Source of the DNA: QNYZ01 sp964577615
GTDB taxonomy: Bacteria; Desulfobacterota; Desulfobacteria; Desulfobacterales; QNYZ01
Length of the DNA stretch: 58,844 nucleotides
Assembly: GCA_964577615.1 (NCBI GenBank)
Contig: CAZNZW010000011.1
Span: 1-58,844, forward strand
Direction: 5' to 3'
Part shown: positions 25,572-35,600 of the stretch, in pieces
Layout: each line of letters begins with the position of its first letter
Position numbering within the stretch: the first letter of the stretch is position 1
Notes under the pieces: model-generated
The model's database searches: none
The model's input: only the letters and a program-made list of their open reading frames with translations
Told to the model about the DNA's origin: nothing
Program-made: the position numbers and the translations under genes

Positions 25572-26864
25572 GTGGCCAATATCGTCATTGTCGGTACCCA
25601 GTGGGGGGATGAAGGAAAAGGAAAAATAGTCGATTTACTGGCGGCAAACGCGGATATCGTCGTGCGGTTTCAGGGCGGCAACAACGCCGGGCACACCATG
25701 GTGGTCAAGGGGGAAAAAATCATCAGCCACCTGGTCCCTTCGGGCATTCTGCAGGGCAAGACCTGTCTGCTCGGCAACGGCATGGTCGTGGACCCGGAAG
25801 TGCTTATCGGTGAAATGGATTATCTGGCCGGGAAAGGGATCGATGTCGGGCCCGACAAAATAAAGATCAGCGACCGGGCCCACCTGATCATGCCCTACCA
25901 CAAGGCCCTGGACCATGCCCGCGAAAAGAAAAAGGGCGATGCCAAAATCGGCACCACCGGCCGGGGCATCGGCCCCTGCTATGAAGACAAGGCCGCGCGC
26001 AGCGGCATCCGTTTTGCCGACCTGATCGCGCCAGACGGGTTCCGCCGGAAAGTAACCACGGTCATGGATGAAAAAAACTTCATACTCGAAAAATATCTGG
26101 GAGCCGATCCGCTGGATCCCGAGGACGTCATCGCCACCTACAGCCGGTTTGCCGAGCGTCTTACGCCCCATGTGGCCAATGTATCGGTGCTGATCGACGA
26201 GGGAATCCGCGCCGGACGGCAGGTGCTCTTTGAAGGGGCCCAGGGCACCCATCTGGACATCGATCATGGAACCTACCCCTTTGTCACTTCCTCCAATGTT
26301 GTCGCCGGCAATGTCTGCAGTGGCGCCGGTGTCGGCCCCGGCCAGGTGACCGGCGTTCTCGGTATTGTCAAGGCGTATACCACCCGGGTGGGCGCGGGGC
26401 CTTTTCCATCCGAACTTTTTGATGCTGTCGGCGATCGCATTCAGGAAAAAGGCGCTGAATTTGGCGCCACCACCGGTCGCAGACGCCGCTGCGGATGGCT
26501 CGATACCGTTATTCTGAAAAACGCCGTCCGCCTCAATGGCCTGACCGGTATGGTGATTACCAAGCTCGATATCCTGGGGGGGCTTGATACCCTCAAAATC
26601 TGCACCGGCTATGCGTACAAAGACCAGACCATCACCCACTTTCCGGCCGATCTGGATATTCTGGCCGACTGCCGGCCGATCTACGAAAGTCTGCCCGGCT
26701 GGTCGGAAGACATTTCAGATATCCGCAGCCGCGATGCGCTGCCCGCCAACGCAAGAGCCTATCTGGATCGGATCGAGGCGTTGACGGGGACACCAGTGGA
26801 TATCATCTCCGTCGGGCCGGGGCGCAGCCAGACCATTGTCACCCGAAATCCCCTTAAACCCTAG
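25572..26864 (+). CDS. purA: Adenylosuccinate synthetase
   Basis: GTP-dependent first step from IMP to AMP, making adenylosuccinate with aspartate. The start is the GTG at 25572 (VANIVIVGTQWGDEGKGK), preceded by AAGGAG; an upstream in-frame ATG at 25512 adds 20 residues without family character. The 430-residue protein has the P-loop GDEGKGK, the NNAGHT motif with the catalytic His region, and the GTTGRGIGP and VGAGPFP segments. Size is normal. It is separated from tadA by 115 bases and followed by tRNA-Pro. Confidence 0.97.
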   Translation: MANIVIVGTQWGDEGKGKIVDLLAANADIVVRFQGGNNAGHTMVVKGEKIISHLVPSGILQGKTCLLGNGMVVDPEVLIGEMDYLAGKGIDVGPDKIKISDRAHLIMPYHKALDHAREKKKGDAKIGTTGRGIGPCYEDKAARSGIRFADLIAPDGFRRKVTTVMDEKNFILEKYLGADPLDPEDVIATYSRFAERLTPHVANVSVLIDEGIRAGRQVLFEGAQGTHLDIDHGTYPFVTSSNVVAGNVCSGAGVGPGQVTGVLGIVKAYTTRVGAGPFPSELFDAVGDRIQEKGAEFGATTGRRRRCGWLDTVILKNAVRLNGLTGMVITKLDILGGLDTLKICTGYAYKDQTITHFPADLDILADCRPIYESLPGWSEDISDIRSRDALPANARAYLDRIEALTGTPVDIISVGPGRSQTIVTRNPLKP

Positions 26865-26907
26865 TTAAAAAAAAGCGGGGCACCCGTCAAATTCGACAGA
26901 ATTGATA

Positions 26908-26935
26908 TTGACAATGTGAGCGCCATGACTTAAAT
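26908..26935 (+). promoter_or_regulatory. Promoter for tRNA-Pro
   Basis: TTGACA (26908-26913) and TTAAAT (26930-26935) are 16 bases apart and end 13 bases before the tRNA. Confidence 0.6.
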
Positions 26936-26948
26936 TCGGCTCACTTGT

Positions 26949-27025
26949 CGGGACGTGGCTCAGTCTGGTAGAGCACAGCGTTCGGGACGCTGGGGTCGCT
27001 GGTTCAAATCCAGCCGTCCCGACCA
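26949..27025 (+). tRNA. tRNA-Pro (anticodon CGG)
   Basis: Full cloverleaf: acceptor CGGGACG/CGTCCCG, anticodon stem CAGCG/CGCTG with loop TTCGGGA (anticodon CGG, reads CCG), T-loop TTCAAAT, discriminator A and encoded CCA at 27023-27025. It has its own promoter and terminator, so it is an independent unit between purA and the nucleotidyltransferase gene. Confidence 0.96.
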
Positions 27026-27036
27026 CACGACTAATC

Positions 27037-27076
27037 AGGCCTTGCACCACATGCGGGGCCTTTTTGGTTTTTTCCC
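27037..27076 (+). terminator. Intrinsic terminator of tRNA-Pro
   Basis: AGGCCTTGC pairs with GCGGGGCCT (nine pairs, two G-T) around a 7-base loop, followed by TTTTTGGTTTTTT. Confidence 0.85.
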
Positions 27077-27169
27077 GAAAAACCATCGTTACCCGCCCAA
27101 AAGGCCGCTGGTTGCCAGCGGATTACTTAACCGGGTGTATCTTCTACAATATCCGTATCCTTCAGACGT

Positions 27170-28663
27170 ATGCAAAAACGCCCTGATCCATTCGAATCGA
27201 TAAGCGACCGGCTGAAAAGCTGGCTGCCCGCCCTCACACATTTTCCGGAATCCCTCTACCTCGTTGGCGGGGCGATCCGGGACCGGGAGATGGGCCGCCC
27301 GATAACGGATATCGATCTGGCCTGCACAGACGCTGAAAAAGTGGCCACGCAACTGGCTGCCGGCCGGGATGCGACGGTCATCCCGTTTTTAAAAAATCCG
27401 GCCGCGCCCTGCTACCGGGTGGTCCGTCGATCGGACCCGGCCGACCAGATCGACATTGCGGAATTACGGGGCCGCCAGATTTTAGACGATCTCGGCCATC
27501 GGGATTTTACCATCAACGCCATGGCCGTCGAGATCCATTCCGACGGTTCTTCCGGCCGCTGCATCGATCCGTTTGACGGTCGTGATGATATCAGAAGCAA
27601 ACGCATCCGCATGACCGCCCCGGCGGTTTTCACCCGGGACCCGCTGCGGATGATACGCGCCGTGCGCTTTGCCGCCGACCTCGGATTTACCATTACACCG
27701 GACACCGGCACGCAGATTCGCCGGCACGCCGGCCGGATCGATCAAATCGCCGGTGAACGCATCTGGACCGAACTCAAACGGATATTTCAACACCCGGACA
27801 GCTGTGCCTACATTCGGCTGATGGACGAGCTGGCCCTGCTCGAAGGCATTTTTCCCGAAATCGGCCCCATGAAAACCTGCCCCCAGAACGCCTATCATCA
27901 CCTTGACGTCTGGCCCCATACCCTGGCCGTTCTGACATATTGCGAAGAAATCATCGCCGCGCCGGCCAGCCGGTTCGGCCCGGCCGCCGACCAGATCACC
28001 CGTCACCTGTCCTCCGAGCATCGCCTCACCCTGTTGAAATTGACCGCCCTGCTCCACGATATCGGCAAGCCGGCCACCCGCAAAAGAAAGATTTCCGACG
28101 GCCGCATGACCTTTTACGGTCACGACAAAACCGGCGCCCGAATGACCGAGGACATCGCCAGACGGCTGCGGCTTTCCGCTGTTGAACGGAGCGGCCTGGT
28201 CACCATGGTGGCCGAGCACCTGCATATCCTTGTCCTGGCCATGCCGGATGTCACGCCATCTGCCCGTATGCGGCTGTTCCGCAAGTTGAAAGACAATACA
28301 ATTTCGCTGATCATCCACGGTGCGGCCGACGTACTGGCTACCCGGGGGCCTCGTTCCAGCGATGCCTATCGCCGCAGCTACCTGGACTGGGCCGGAGAGA
28401 CCCTGGCCACATTCGGCAATGTGGTCCAGCCGCGGCTGTCACCGGACGCCGATAACATCCGGGGCCGGGATCTGATCAACCTGGGGATGGCGCCCGGCCC
28501 GGACATGGGCCAAACCCTGGACGACATCCGAAAAGCCTGGGATGACGGCCAGGTCCACGATCATGCCACGGCTCTGGCCCTGGCCCGGAAACTGATTGAA
28601 GGGAAAAAGACACCTGGTGAAAAGCCGAGAAACAAAGAAGACGCCGACCCCATCGACAACTAA
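27170..28663 (+). CDS. CCA tRNA nucleotidyltransferase / poly(A) polymerase family protein with HD domain
   Basis: Template-independent nucleotidyltransferase of 497 residues. The N-terminal polymerase beta-type head has GGAIRD (33-38) and the metal-binding DID (47-49), then the family segments RDFTINAMA and the RNA-binding head ending near TELKRIF. A C-terminal HD phosphohydrolase domain has LLHDIGKP (His296-Asp297). This layout is shared by CCA-adding enzymes, A-adding enzymes and poly(A) polymerases, and the specificity cannot be read by eye. Both tRNAs here encode CCA, so a repair role is enough. It starts 94 bases after the tRNA-Pro terminator and ends overlapping the methyltransferase gene. 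Confidence 0.88.
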   Translation: MQKRPDPFESISDRLKSWLPALTHFPESLYLVGGAIRDREMGRPITDIDLACTDAEKVATQLAAGRDATVIPFLKNPAAPCYRVVRRSDPADQIDIAELRGRQILDDLGHRDFTINAMAVEIHSDGSSGRCIDPFDGRDDIRSKRIRMTAPAVFTRDPLRMIRAVRFAADLGFTITPDTGTQIRRHAGRIDQIAGERIWTELKRIFQHPDSCAYIRLMDELALLEGIFPEIGPMKTCPQNAYHHLDVWPHTLAVLTYCEEIIAAPASRFGPAADQITRHLSSEHRLTLLKLTALLHDIGKPATRKRKISDGRMTFYGHDKTGARMTEDIARRLRLSAVERSGLVTMVAEHLHILVLAMPDVTPSARMRLFRKLKDNTISLIIHGAADVLATRGPRSSDAYRRSYLDWAGETLATFGNVVQPRLSPDADNIRGRDLINLGMAPGPDMGQTLDDIRKAWDDGQVHDHATALALARKLIEGKKTPGEKPRNKEDADPIDN

Positions 28664-29810
28664 ACACCAGGTCGTCTGGGGCGATGCCGCCCGGATGTCC
28701 GTCATACCCGACGGCAGCGTCGATCTCGTCGTCACCTCACCCCCCTACCCCATGATCGCGATGTGGGATGGTATTTTTGGCAGACAGGCCCATGAAATCA
28801 GCAAGACGCTTGAAAAAGAGCACGGCATGGTGGCTTTTGAGGCCATGCACGCCATTCTCGACAAGGTCTGGGCCCACGTCTGGCGGGTGCTGAAACCCGG
28901 CCGGTTTGCCTGCGTCAATATCGGTGATGCCACCCGGACCATCGGCGGCGAATTCGCCCTTTACCCCAACCATGCCCGCATCCTGACAGCCCTGGTCAAC
29001 CTGGGATTCACACCGCTGCCCGACATCCTCTGGCGAAAGCAGACCAATGCGCCCAACAAGTTCATGGGGTCCGGCATGCTGCCGGCCGGCGCCTACGTGA
29101 CCCTCGAGCATGAGTATATTCTCATCGTCCGAAAAGGCGGGAAACGGATATTTTCAAAGGCGGCAGACAAACAGCGACGGCGGGAAAGCGCATTTTTCTG
29201 GGAAGAGCGGAACGTCTGGTTTTCAGACATCTGGCTTGACATCAAGGGCAGCCGGCAGATCCTGGCCGACAAAGCCCTGCGCCAGCGCAGCGCGGCATTC
29301 CCCTTTGACATTCCCTATCGTCTGATCAACATGTATTCAATTAAAGGGGATACGGTTCTCGATCCATTTATGGGTACCGGCACCACGACCCGGGCCGCCA
29401 TGGCGGCCGGCAGGAACAGTATCGGCATTGAGATCGACCCCCATTTTAAACCCGCTGTCCTTGCCGACCCGGCGGCCGTCTGCCAACTCGCCAATGCCCG
29501 CTTCGACCAGCGGCTGGAAAATCATCGCCGCTTTGTCCGGGACCGGATTGACAACGGTTACCGATTCAAACACGTCAATGCCCACTACGATTTTCCTGTT
29601 ATGACGGCCCAGGAAAAAGCCCTAAGATTTGACCGCCCGGTCAGCGCCCGGACGCCCGCCGGCCGCACGGCGATTGTGACCTATACGGCGGATACCGGTA
29701 CAACCGGCCGGTGGATGGAAATACCGCCGCCGCAGAAAGGTGCCAATCCCCGCCAGAGATCACTTTTTACAATGACTGACAACCGCCTGGAACAGCGCCA
29801 TCAGACGTAG
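28617..29810 (+). CDS. Orphan DNA methyltransferase (N4-cytosine/N6-adenine class)
   Basis: SAM-dependent modification methylase of 397 residues. The catalytic motif IV TSPPYP comes first (about 40-45) and the SAM-binding motif I DPFMGTGTT follows late (about 249-257), which is the beta-class order. TSPPY is most common in N4-cytosine methylases but also occurs in N6-adenine ones. A large middle section (about 60-230) may hold target recognition. No restriction gene adjoins it. The start is uncertain: GTG 28617 is used, TTG 28596 is possible; both overlap the end of the preceding gene by about 50-70 bases. It ends in a tail-to-tail overlap with the MBL-fold gene. Confidence 0.88.
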   Translation: MKSRETKKTPTPSTTKHQVVWGDAARMSVIPDGSVDLVVTSPPYPMIAMWDGIFGRQAHEISKTLEKEHGMVAFEAMHAILDKVWAHVWRVLKPGRFACVNIGDATRTIGGEFALYPNHARILTALVNLGFTPLPDILWRKQTNAPNKFMGSGMLPAGAYVTLEHEYILIVRKGGKRIFSKAADKQRRRESAFFWEERNVWFSDIWLDIKGSRQILADKALRQRSAAFPFDIPYRLINMYSIKGDTVLDPFMGTGTTTRAAMAAGRNSIGIEIDPHFKPAVLADPAAVCQLANARFDQRLENHRRFVRDRIDNGYRFKHVNAHYDFPVMTAQEKALRFDRPVSARTPAGRTAIVTYTADTGTTGRWMEIPPPQKGANPRQRSLFTMTDNRLEQRHQT

Positions 29811-30466
29811 GCAAACCATTCCCGCTCCAGCCGCTCAAAATTAGCCTGTACCGCATCGGTGCCGGCAATAATATCACCATGCCCGGGCAGCACCCATGCC
29901 ACGTCCAGCCTGGACATGCGCCGGATGCTTTCTTTTATCTGCGCGCCGTTGCCGCCGGGCAGATCGGTCCGGCCCAGCCCGTCCTTGAAAATAAGATCGC
30001 CTGTTATCAGCATTTTTTCATCCGGCAGGTACAGACAGACCGATCCAGGGGAATGGCCGGGTGTGTGAAATACTTCCAGGTCCACGTCACCGATGGTCAG
30101 CTCGCCTTCGGTCAGCAGGATATCGGGTGACAGCCCGTCGAGAGTCATGCCCAGGGCCGACTGCAGTAACGGCGCCATTTCTTCACAAAACCGCCACTCG
30201 GCGGCATGGATGGCCGTCTGCGCCGGGCGGTCTGAAAACAGGCCGAGACTCTCGATGTGATCCGGGTGGCCGTGGGTACACAAAACCATGCCGATATCAT
30301 CCATTTCCAGCCCCCGATCGGCCAGCCCCCCGGTCACATGGGTGAAAAGATGCCGGTGACCCGGATCAATCAGAATCCGGACGGCCCCGTCGATCAGGTA
30401 AGTATTGCAATTGTTGGCGGTCAACGATTCCCACATGAATCCCTGGACCCTGTCAGTTATTTTCAT
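29801..30466 (-). CDS. MBL-fold metallo-hydrolase
   Basis: Metallo-beta-lactamase-fold hydrolase of 221 residues with the metal motif THGHPDH (about 84-90), a second His in FHTPGHSPGS and the Asp of ITGDLIF. It is close to glyoxalase II-like thioesterases of the HxHxDH type, without extra domains or a signal peptide, so it is cytoplasmic. It is divergent from the PfaD/PKS genes and overlaps the methyltransferase 3' end by ten bases. Inference: a thioester hydrolase is possible, because some polyketide systems use MBL-fold thioesterases, but sequence alone does not give the substrate. Confidence 0.88.
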   Translation of the reverse strand: MKITDRVQGFMWESLTANNCNTYLIDGAVRILIDPGHRHLFTHVTGGLADRGLEMDDIGMVLCTHGHPDHIESLGLFSDRPAQTAIHAAEWRFCEEMAPLLQSALGMTLDGLSPDILLTEGELTIGDVDLEVFHTPGHSPGSVCLYLPDEKMLITGDLIFKDGLGRTDLPGGNGAQIKESIRRMSRLDVAWVLPGHGDIIAGTDAVQANFERLEREWFAYV

Positions 30467-30552
30467 TCACGGCCACCTTTCCTGCAGCGGGTTCGCGGTT
30501 TATTCATTCGAATATATCATACAATATGTTGATTTTTTCGTTTATCGTCAAG

Positions 30553-30579
30553 GTACCCCACCCTCTAGGAGCGAGGTAC
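30553..30579. repeat. Imperfect hairpin (GTACC...GGTAC)
   Basis: Left arm GTACCCCACCC and right arm GGAGCGAGGTAC pair with about three mismatches around a TCTA loop. It resembles REP-like or IS200/IS605-end hairpins, but no transposase is near. Relic status is a guess. Confidence 0.3.
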
Positions 30580-30703
30580 TTCATCGGCACATAGTCAACC
30601 GGTCTCCTCTCAGGTAATATCCTTGCATAAAACGCGTCATATCATTAGTCGCTGTTATTATTAATTATATGCACTCCTACTTCCTACACGAATTCTTTTT
30701 GCG

Positions 30704-30817
30704 TCATTTTTCATCTACCCGATGCTTAAAATCCGCGTTTCTAATGATTTTCTCGACATCAACAGTGGATAATTCATTCTGATGCTTGACAGATACCGTA
30801 AATTCAATATATTGTCA
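30704..30817 (-). pseudogene. Short relic reading frame, family unknown
   Basis: An open stretch of 37 codons on the minus strand reads QYIEFTVSVKHQ then continues in charged, protein-like sequence (NELSTVDVEKIIR..) to a TGA. It lacks a start codon; a one-base shift would join it to an ATG ACA ATA TAT just upstream. The composition looks like coding sequence, but the promoter of the opposite strand lies inside it. Possibly a decayed small gene; no family recognised. Confidence 0.25.
30786..30813 (+). promoter_or_regulatory. Promoter of the pfaD-like/PKS operon
   Basis: Consensus TTGACA (30786-30791), 16-base spacer and TATATT (30808-30813, five of six). The expected start near 30820 gives a leader of about 130 bases before the PfaD-like gene. 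Confidence 0.65.
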
Positions 30818-30948
30818 TAAATTTAGTAGAAGGATCTGGCTCTAAAAAGCTGGCCCATTAATCCGCTGCAGCGCAGTCATTATCGAGTACACTATTTGCG
30901 GGGTAATGCGGCTGAAGCCACTTTTTTGAACGGGTAGACGACAGGCAG

Positions 30949-32607
30949 ATGCAGACCATACAACCTTTATCCCATCCCCCCCTCGGCATGTGGCAGGGCG
31001 ATGAAGCGATCCCGGCCGCGACACCGGCGGCCGTCGGCCGTGCGCTCCTGCATCTGCGTCGGCCAGTCATTCTGATCCGGCAGCCGGATGGCATCGGCAT
31101 CCGCAATGGCGGGACATTTTGCATCGGCCCCGGCACTCCCGAAAACGGAAAGGGTATGCCCGTCCTGGGTTATGCCGCCCCGCTGCCGCCCGAACACCTG
31201 GGGGACCCCGGTTTCTGCGCCTTTCATGGCACCCGCTACGCCTACGTTGTCGGGGCCATGGCCAATGGGATCACATCGGCCCGCATGGTGAAAGCGGCGG
31301 GACGTGCCGGTCTGCTCGCCTTTTTCGGCGCCGGCGGCCTCTCTCCGGCCCGGATCGAACAGGCCATCGACACCCTGCAGCAGGAGAGCAGCCACGAGCC
31401 GTTTCCCTTCGGTTTTAACCTGATCCATTCGCCGGCCGACCCCGCCCTCGAGATGGCCACGGTCCGTCTCTACCTGGATCGGAAAATCCGCCTGATCAGC
31501 GCATCGGCTTTCATGGATATCACACTGCCCCTGGCATATTTCCGGATCAAGGGGATCTACCGCCGCGACGACGGGCAGATTGTCGCCCCCAACCACATCA
31601 TTGCCAAAGTTTCCCGGGAGGAAGTGGCGCGCAAATATCTCAATCCACCCAGTGAAAAACTGTGCGGGGCCCTGCGCCATGAGGGGCTGATCACCGCCGA
31701 AGAAGCCGGCCTGGCCCGCCGGATTCCCATGGCCGACGACCTCACCGCCGAGGCGGATTCGGGCGGGCACACAGACAACCGTCCGGCCCTGTCGCTGCTG
31801 CCGACGCTTCTGGCCCTCCGGGACGAGATCAGCCGGCAACATGCTTACCCGCGCCCGCCCTGCGTGGGGCTGGGAGGCGGCATTGCCACGCCCACGGCGG
31901 CCGCTGCCGCATTTGCCATGGGGGCCGCCTATATTTTAACTGGATCCGTCAACCAGGCCTGCATCGAGGCAGGCACCTCGACAGCCGTGCGCACCCTTCT
32001 GGCCGCCACCCGGCAGGCCGATGTGGTCATGGCCCCGGCGGCTGACATGTTTGAGCTGGGCGTCAAGGTTCAGGTGCTCAAACGCGGGACACTCTTCCCC
32101 CTGCGCGCCCGCAAGCTCTTCGATCTTTTCACCCGTTACCAAACCTTTGCAGACATCCCGGCCGAAGACCGGCAGTGGATCGAAACCGACCTGTTCCGGC
32201 AATCTTTTGATGAAGAATGGCAGTCGACCCAGGCATTTTTTGCCGATCGGGACCCCGCCCAGATCGACCGGGCCCGGGAAAACCCCCGCCACCAGATGGC
32301 CCTTGTTTTCCGCTCCTACCTGGGGCAGTCGTCCTCCTGGGCCAATACCGGCGTTGCCGACCGCCAGCTCGACTACCAGATCTGGTGCGGACCGGCCATG
32401 GGTGCTTTCAACGAATGGACCCGGGGATCGTTTCTCGAACAGATCGAAAACCGGGACATCGTCACCGTGGCATATAATTTCCTGTTTGGCGCGGCCGTAC
32501 TCAACCGCTACAGGTTACTTTGCAGCCAGGGCGCGCCTGTTCCATCCGAATCCGGAAAATTTACGCCCCTGAAACGGGCAGATATTCAACAATTACTTCA
32601 AGTCTGA
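30949..32607 (+). CDS. PfaD-family trans-acting enoyl reductase
   Basis: Flavin-dependent enoyl reductase of 552 residues in the 2-nitropropane dioxygenase-like TIM-barrel family. PfaD proteins reduce enoyl-ACP intermediates in trans for polyunsaturated fatty acid and polyketide synthases. The family N-terminus (about 1-90), barrel segments AMANGITSARMVKAAG and PFGFNLIHSP, and the FMN phosphate-binding stretch GLGGGIATPTAAAAAFAMGA are present; the C-terminal WCGPAMGAFNEW block is typical of PfaD. It is 15 bases before the PKS gene, so they share a transcript and supply the ER activity the PKS lacks. No pfaB, pfaC or pfaE homologue is nearby. Length is normal (about 540). Confidence 0.93.
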   Translation: MQTIQPLSHPPLGMWQGDEAIPAATPAAVGRALLHLRRPVILIRQPDGIGIRNGGTFCIGPGTPENGKGMPVLGYAAPLPPEHLGDPGFCAFHGTRYAYVVGAMANGITSARMVKAAGRAGLLAFFGAGGLSPARIEQAIDTLQQESSHEPFPFGFNLIHSPADPALEMATVRLYLDRKIRLISASAFMDITLPLAYFRIKGIYRRDDGQIVAPNHIIAKVSREEVARKYLNPPSEKLCGALRHEGLITAEEAGLARRIPMADDLTAEADSGGHTDNRPALSLLPTLLALRDEISRQHAYPRPPCVGLGGGIATPTAAAAAFAMGAAYILTGSVNQACIEAGTSTAVRTLLAATRQADVVMAPAADMFELGVKVQVLKRGTLFPLRARKLFDLFTRYQTFADIPAEDRQWIETDLFRQSFDEEWQSTQAFFADRDPAQIDRARENPRHQMALVFRSYLGQSSSWANTGVADRQLDYQIWCGPAMGAFNEWTRGSFLEQIENRDIVTVAYNFLFGAAVLNRYRLLCSQGAPVPSESGKFTPLKRADIQQLLQV

Positions 32608-32622
32608 CAACGATTACCGCAT

Positions 32623-35600
32623 ATGAAAAAACACACGCCCAATCCAGTCCCCAACACACCCGTTGCCATTGTCGGCATCGGCTGTTTTTTCCCCAGAGCA
32701 TCCGGATTGAAAGGTTATTGGCGCCTGCTTCTCCATGGCACCGATGCCATCACCGATGTCCCCGATTCCCACTGGTCGATCGATGACTACTTCGATGCCG
32801 ATCCATCGGCCGCGGACAAAATCTACTGTACCCGGGGCGGTTTTCTGTCGCCGGTTGATTTCGATCCAACCGAGTTCGGCATCCCGCCCAATAATCTGGA
32901 AGCCACCGACACCTCCCAGCTGCTGGGATTGATCGCCGCAAAAACGGCCCTGGAAGACGCCGGCTACGGCGACACCGGCCGCACATTTAACCGGGACCGG
33001 GCCAGCGTGATCCTGGGCGTGACCGGCACCCAGGAACTGGTTATTCCCCTGGGCGCCCGTCTTGATCACCCCAAATGGCGCCGGGCCCTGAAATCCGCCG
33101 GCATTGCCGATGACAAAGCCGAAGAAGTCGTCCAGCACCTTTCGGCCGCCTATGTTCCGTGGCAGGAAAATTCATTCCCCGGTCTGCTGGGCAATGTCGT
33201 TGCCGGTCGCATTTCCAACCGCCTCAACCTGGGCGGCACCAACTGCGTGGTCGACGCCGCCTGCGCCAGCTCCATGGGCGCCATGCATCTGGCCGTTCTG
33301 GAGCTCACCACCCTCCGCAGCGACATGGTGCTGACCGGCGGCGTGGACACGCTCAACGATATTTTCATGCACATGTGTTTTGGTAAAACCCGCATCCTGT
33401 CCCCCACCGGTGATATCCGCCCCTTTTCCGCCCGGGCCGACGGGACCGTGCTGGGCGAGGGCGTCGGTATTGTCGCTCTAAAACGGCTGGCCGACGCCGA
33501 AAAGGACAACGACCGCATCTATGCCGTGATCCGGGGCGTGGGATCATCCAGCGACGGCCGGTCCCAGAGTATTTACGCGCCCCGCAAGGATGGACAGGTC
33601 AAAGCCATGCGCATGGCCTACCAGCTGGCCGATATAAACCCGGACACCGTGGACCTGGTGGAAGCCCACGGCACCGGAACCCGGGTGGGGGATCAGACGG
33701 AATTTCAGTCCCTGTCCGAAATTTTTCCTGCAGACGGCCAGCACCGGAACGGGAAAAACCGATGCGCCCTGGGGGCCGTCAAGTCGATGATCGGACACAC
33801 CAAGGCGGCCGCCGGTACCGCGGGCCTGATCAAAGCAGCTCTGGCCCTGCACCATAAAACTCTGCCGCCAACGCTTAAAGCCGATGACCCGGACCCGGAC
33901 CTTCACATTGAAGACAGCGCGTTTTATCTGAATACGGCCGTTCGCCCCTGGCTGTCCAGGTCCGGTCACCCCCGCCGGAGCGGGGTCTCCGCTTTCGGCT
34001 TTGGCGGCAGCAATTTTCATATGGTCCTCGAAGAGTACCAGAAGAAAAAAAAGGAGATCGCCTGGGACGGCCAGATAGAAATCGTGGCATTATCGACGGA
34101 TACTGCCCGGGACCTGTCGGCCGCCATTTCCGACTGGGTGGCTAGGATCGACTCGAACCTTGCCGTTGAAGCCTTTGCATCTGCGGCCGCCCGCAGCCGA
34201 ATCGATTTTAATCCATCGGCGCCGTACCGGTTTCTCTTCTACATCGACCGCGCGGCAGCCGACCAAAAAAGGCTGAAAACCGATCTGGCCGGCATGCAGG
34301 CCGATCTGGCCGATATTGAAAGCGACCGATTTATCCGGACAACCGGCAGCGTCTTTTTTGGCGCCGGCGATGCACCCGGCCGGCTGGCTTTTGTTTTTCC
34401 CGGCCAGGGCAGTCAGTACGTGGGTATGGGACGCGACCTGGCCTGTATCTTTCCCGACGCCCTGGATGCCTTTGAAACGTTTAATGCCTTTTTTGAAAAG
34501 GACCGCCGGCTAAGCGATTTTATCTTTCCCTGTCCAGCCGCGGGCAAGAAGGAACAGCAGGTCCAGGAAGAGGCGCTGCGGCCCACGGATATTGCCCAGC
34601 CCGCCATCGGCGCCATGAGCCTGGCCCTTTTCCGGATTCTGTCCTATTTCGGAATTTCACCCACAGCCACCTGTGGCCACAGTTACGGAGAGCTGGTTGC
34701 CCTGCGCGCGGCCGGCTGGCTGGATACGGATGCGCTCTGCCGGACATCCATTGCCCGGGGCCGGCTCATGGCCGACGCCGGTACCCGAACCGAAGGGGAT
34801 CCGGGGACAATGATGGCCGTCAAGGCACCGCTGTCCGATCTGGATACCCTGGTGGCCGATCTCGATTCCGATGTTATTCTGGCCAACCGCAACAGCCCCC
34901 GTCAGGGCGTTTTATCCGGCAGCAGGCCGGCCATTACCGCGGCCGAGAAGAAATGCAAAGCGCTTAAATTCCGGGCCATTCCCCTGCCCGTGGCCGCGGC
35001 GTTTCACAGCCCCCTGGTGGCCGCCGCCCGGAAACCATTCCGCCGGCTGCTGACCGATATCGACCTGACGCCGACGGACACCCCCGTTTTTTCCAATACC
35101 ACGGGCCAGCCTTACCCGGCATCCCCGGATGCGGCCCGGGATATTCTCGGCAATCAGATCACCCGGCCGGTTGATTTTGTGTCGAATGTGGAAAACCTGT
35201 ACGCGGCCGGCGTCCAGACTTTTGTCGAAGTGGGGCCGAAAACCGTTCTCACCGGGCTGATCCGCCAGATCCTGCGCAAACACCCCCATACCGCCCTGGC
35301 CATAGACGCTTCCGGCGGCAAAAAATTCGGCCTGATCGACCTGGCCGCGGGCCTCTGTCATCTGGCTGCCCTGGGGTATCCGGTACGCCTCGACCGCTGG
35401 GAATCCCCCCCGCCGGAAACCCCGCGTTCCCCCCGGATGCGGTTTCCCATTGGCGGCGCCAATTATAAACCGGCCTCAAGGGGTCCATCGCGCACAGCCC
35501 CGTCCACTAAACAACCAGACACGCCGCCGGAAAACGTGGCGGCGGAAAACAAAACACCGGCACACCTTGCCCTTATGGATACTGTTATGACTGAAAGCCC

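Larger units (their letters stand above)
30467..30948. other. Intergenic region upstream of the PKS genes, with relics
   Basis: About 480 AT-rich bases. It holds an imperfect hairpin at 30553-30579, a protein-like relic frame on the minus strand (30704-30817) and a good plus-strand promoter (30786-30813). The first 70 bases hold the leader of the MBL gene. No complete gene is visible. The lower GC content than the flanks suggests remains of a mobile or accessory insertion. Confidence 0.5.

Noticed and set aside
28617..29810. Restriction-modification system
   Set aside because: No endonuclease or specificity gene adjoins the methylase on either side.
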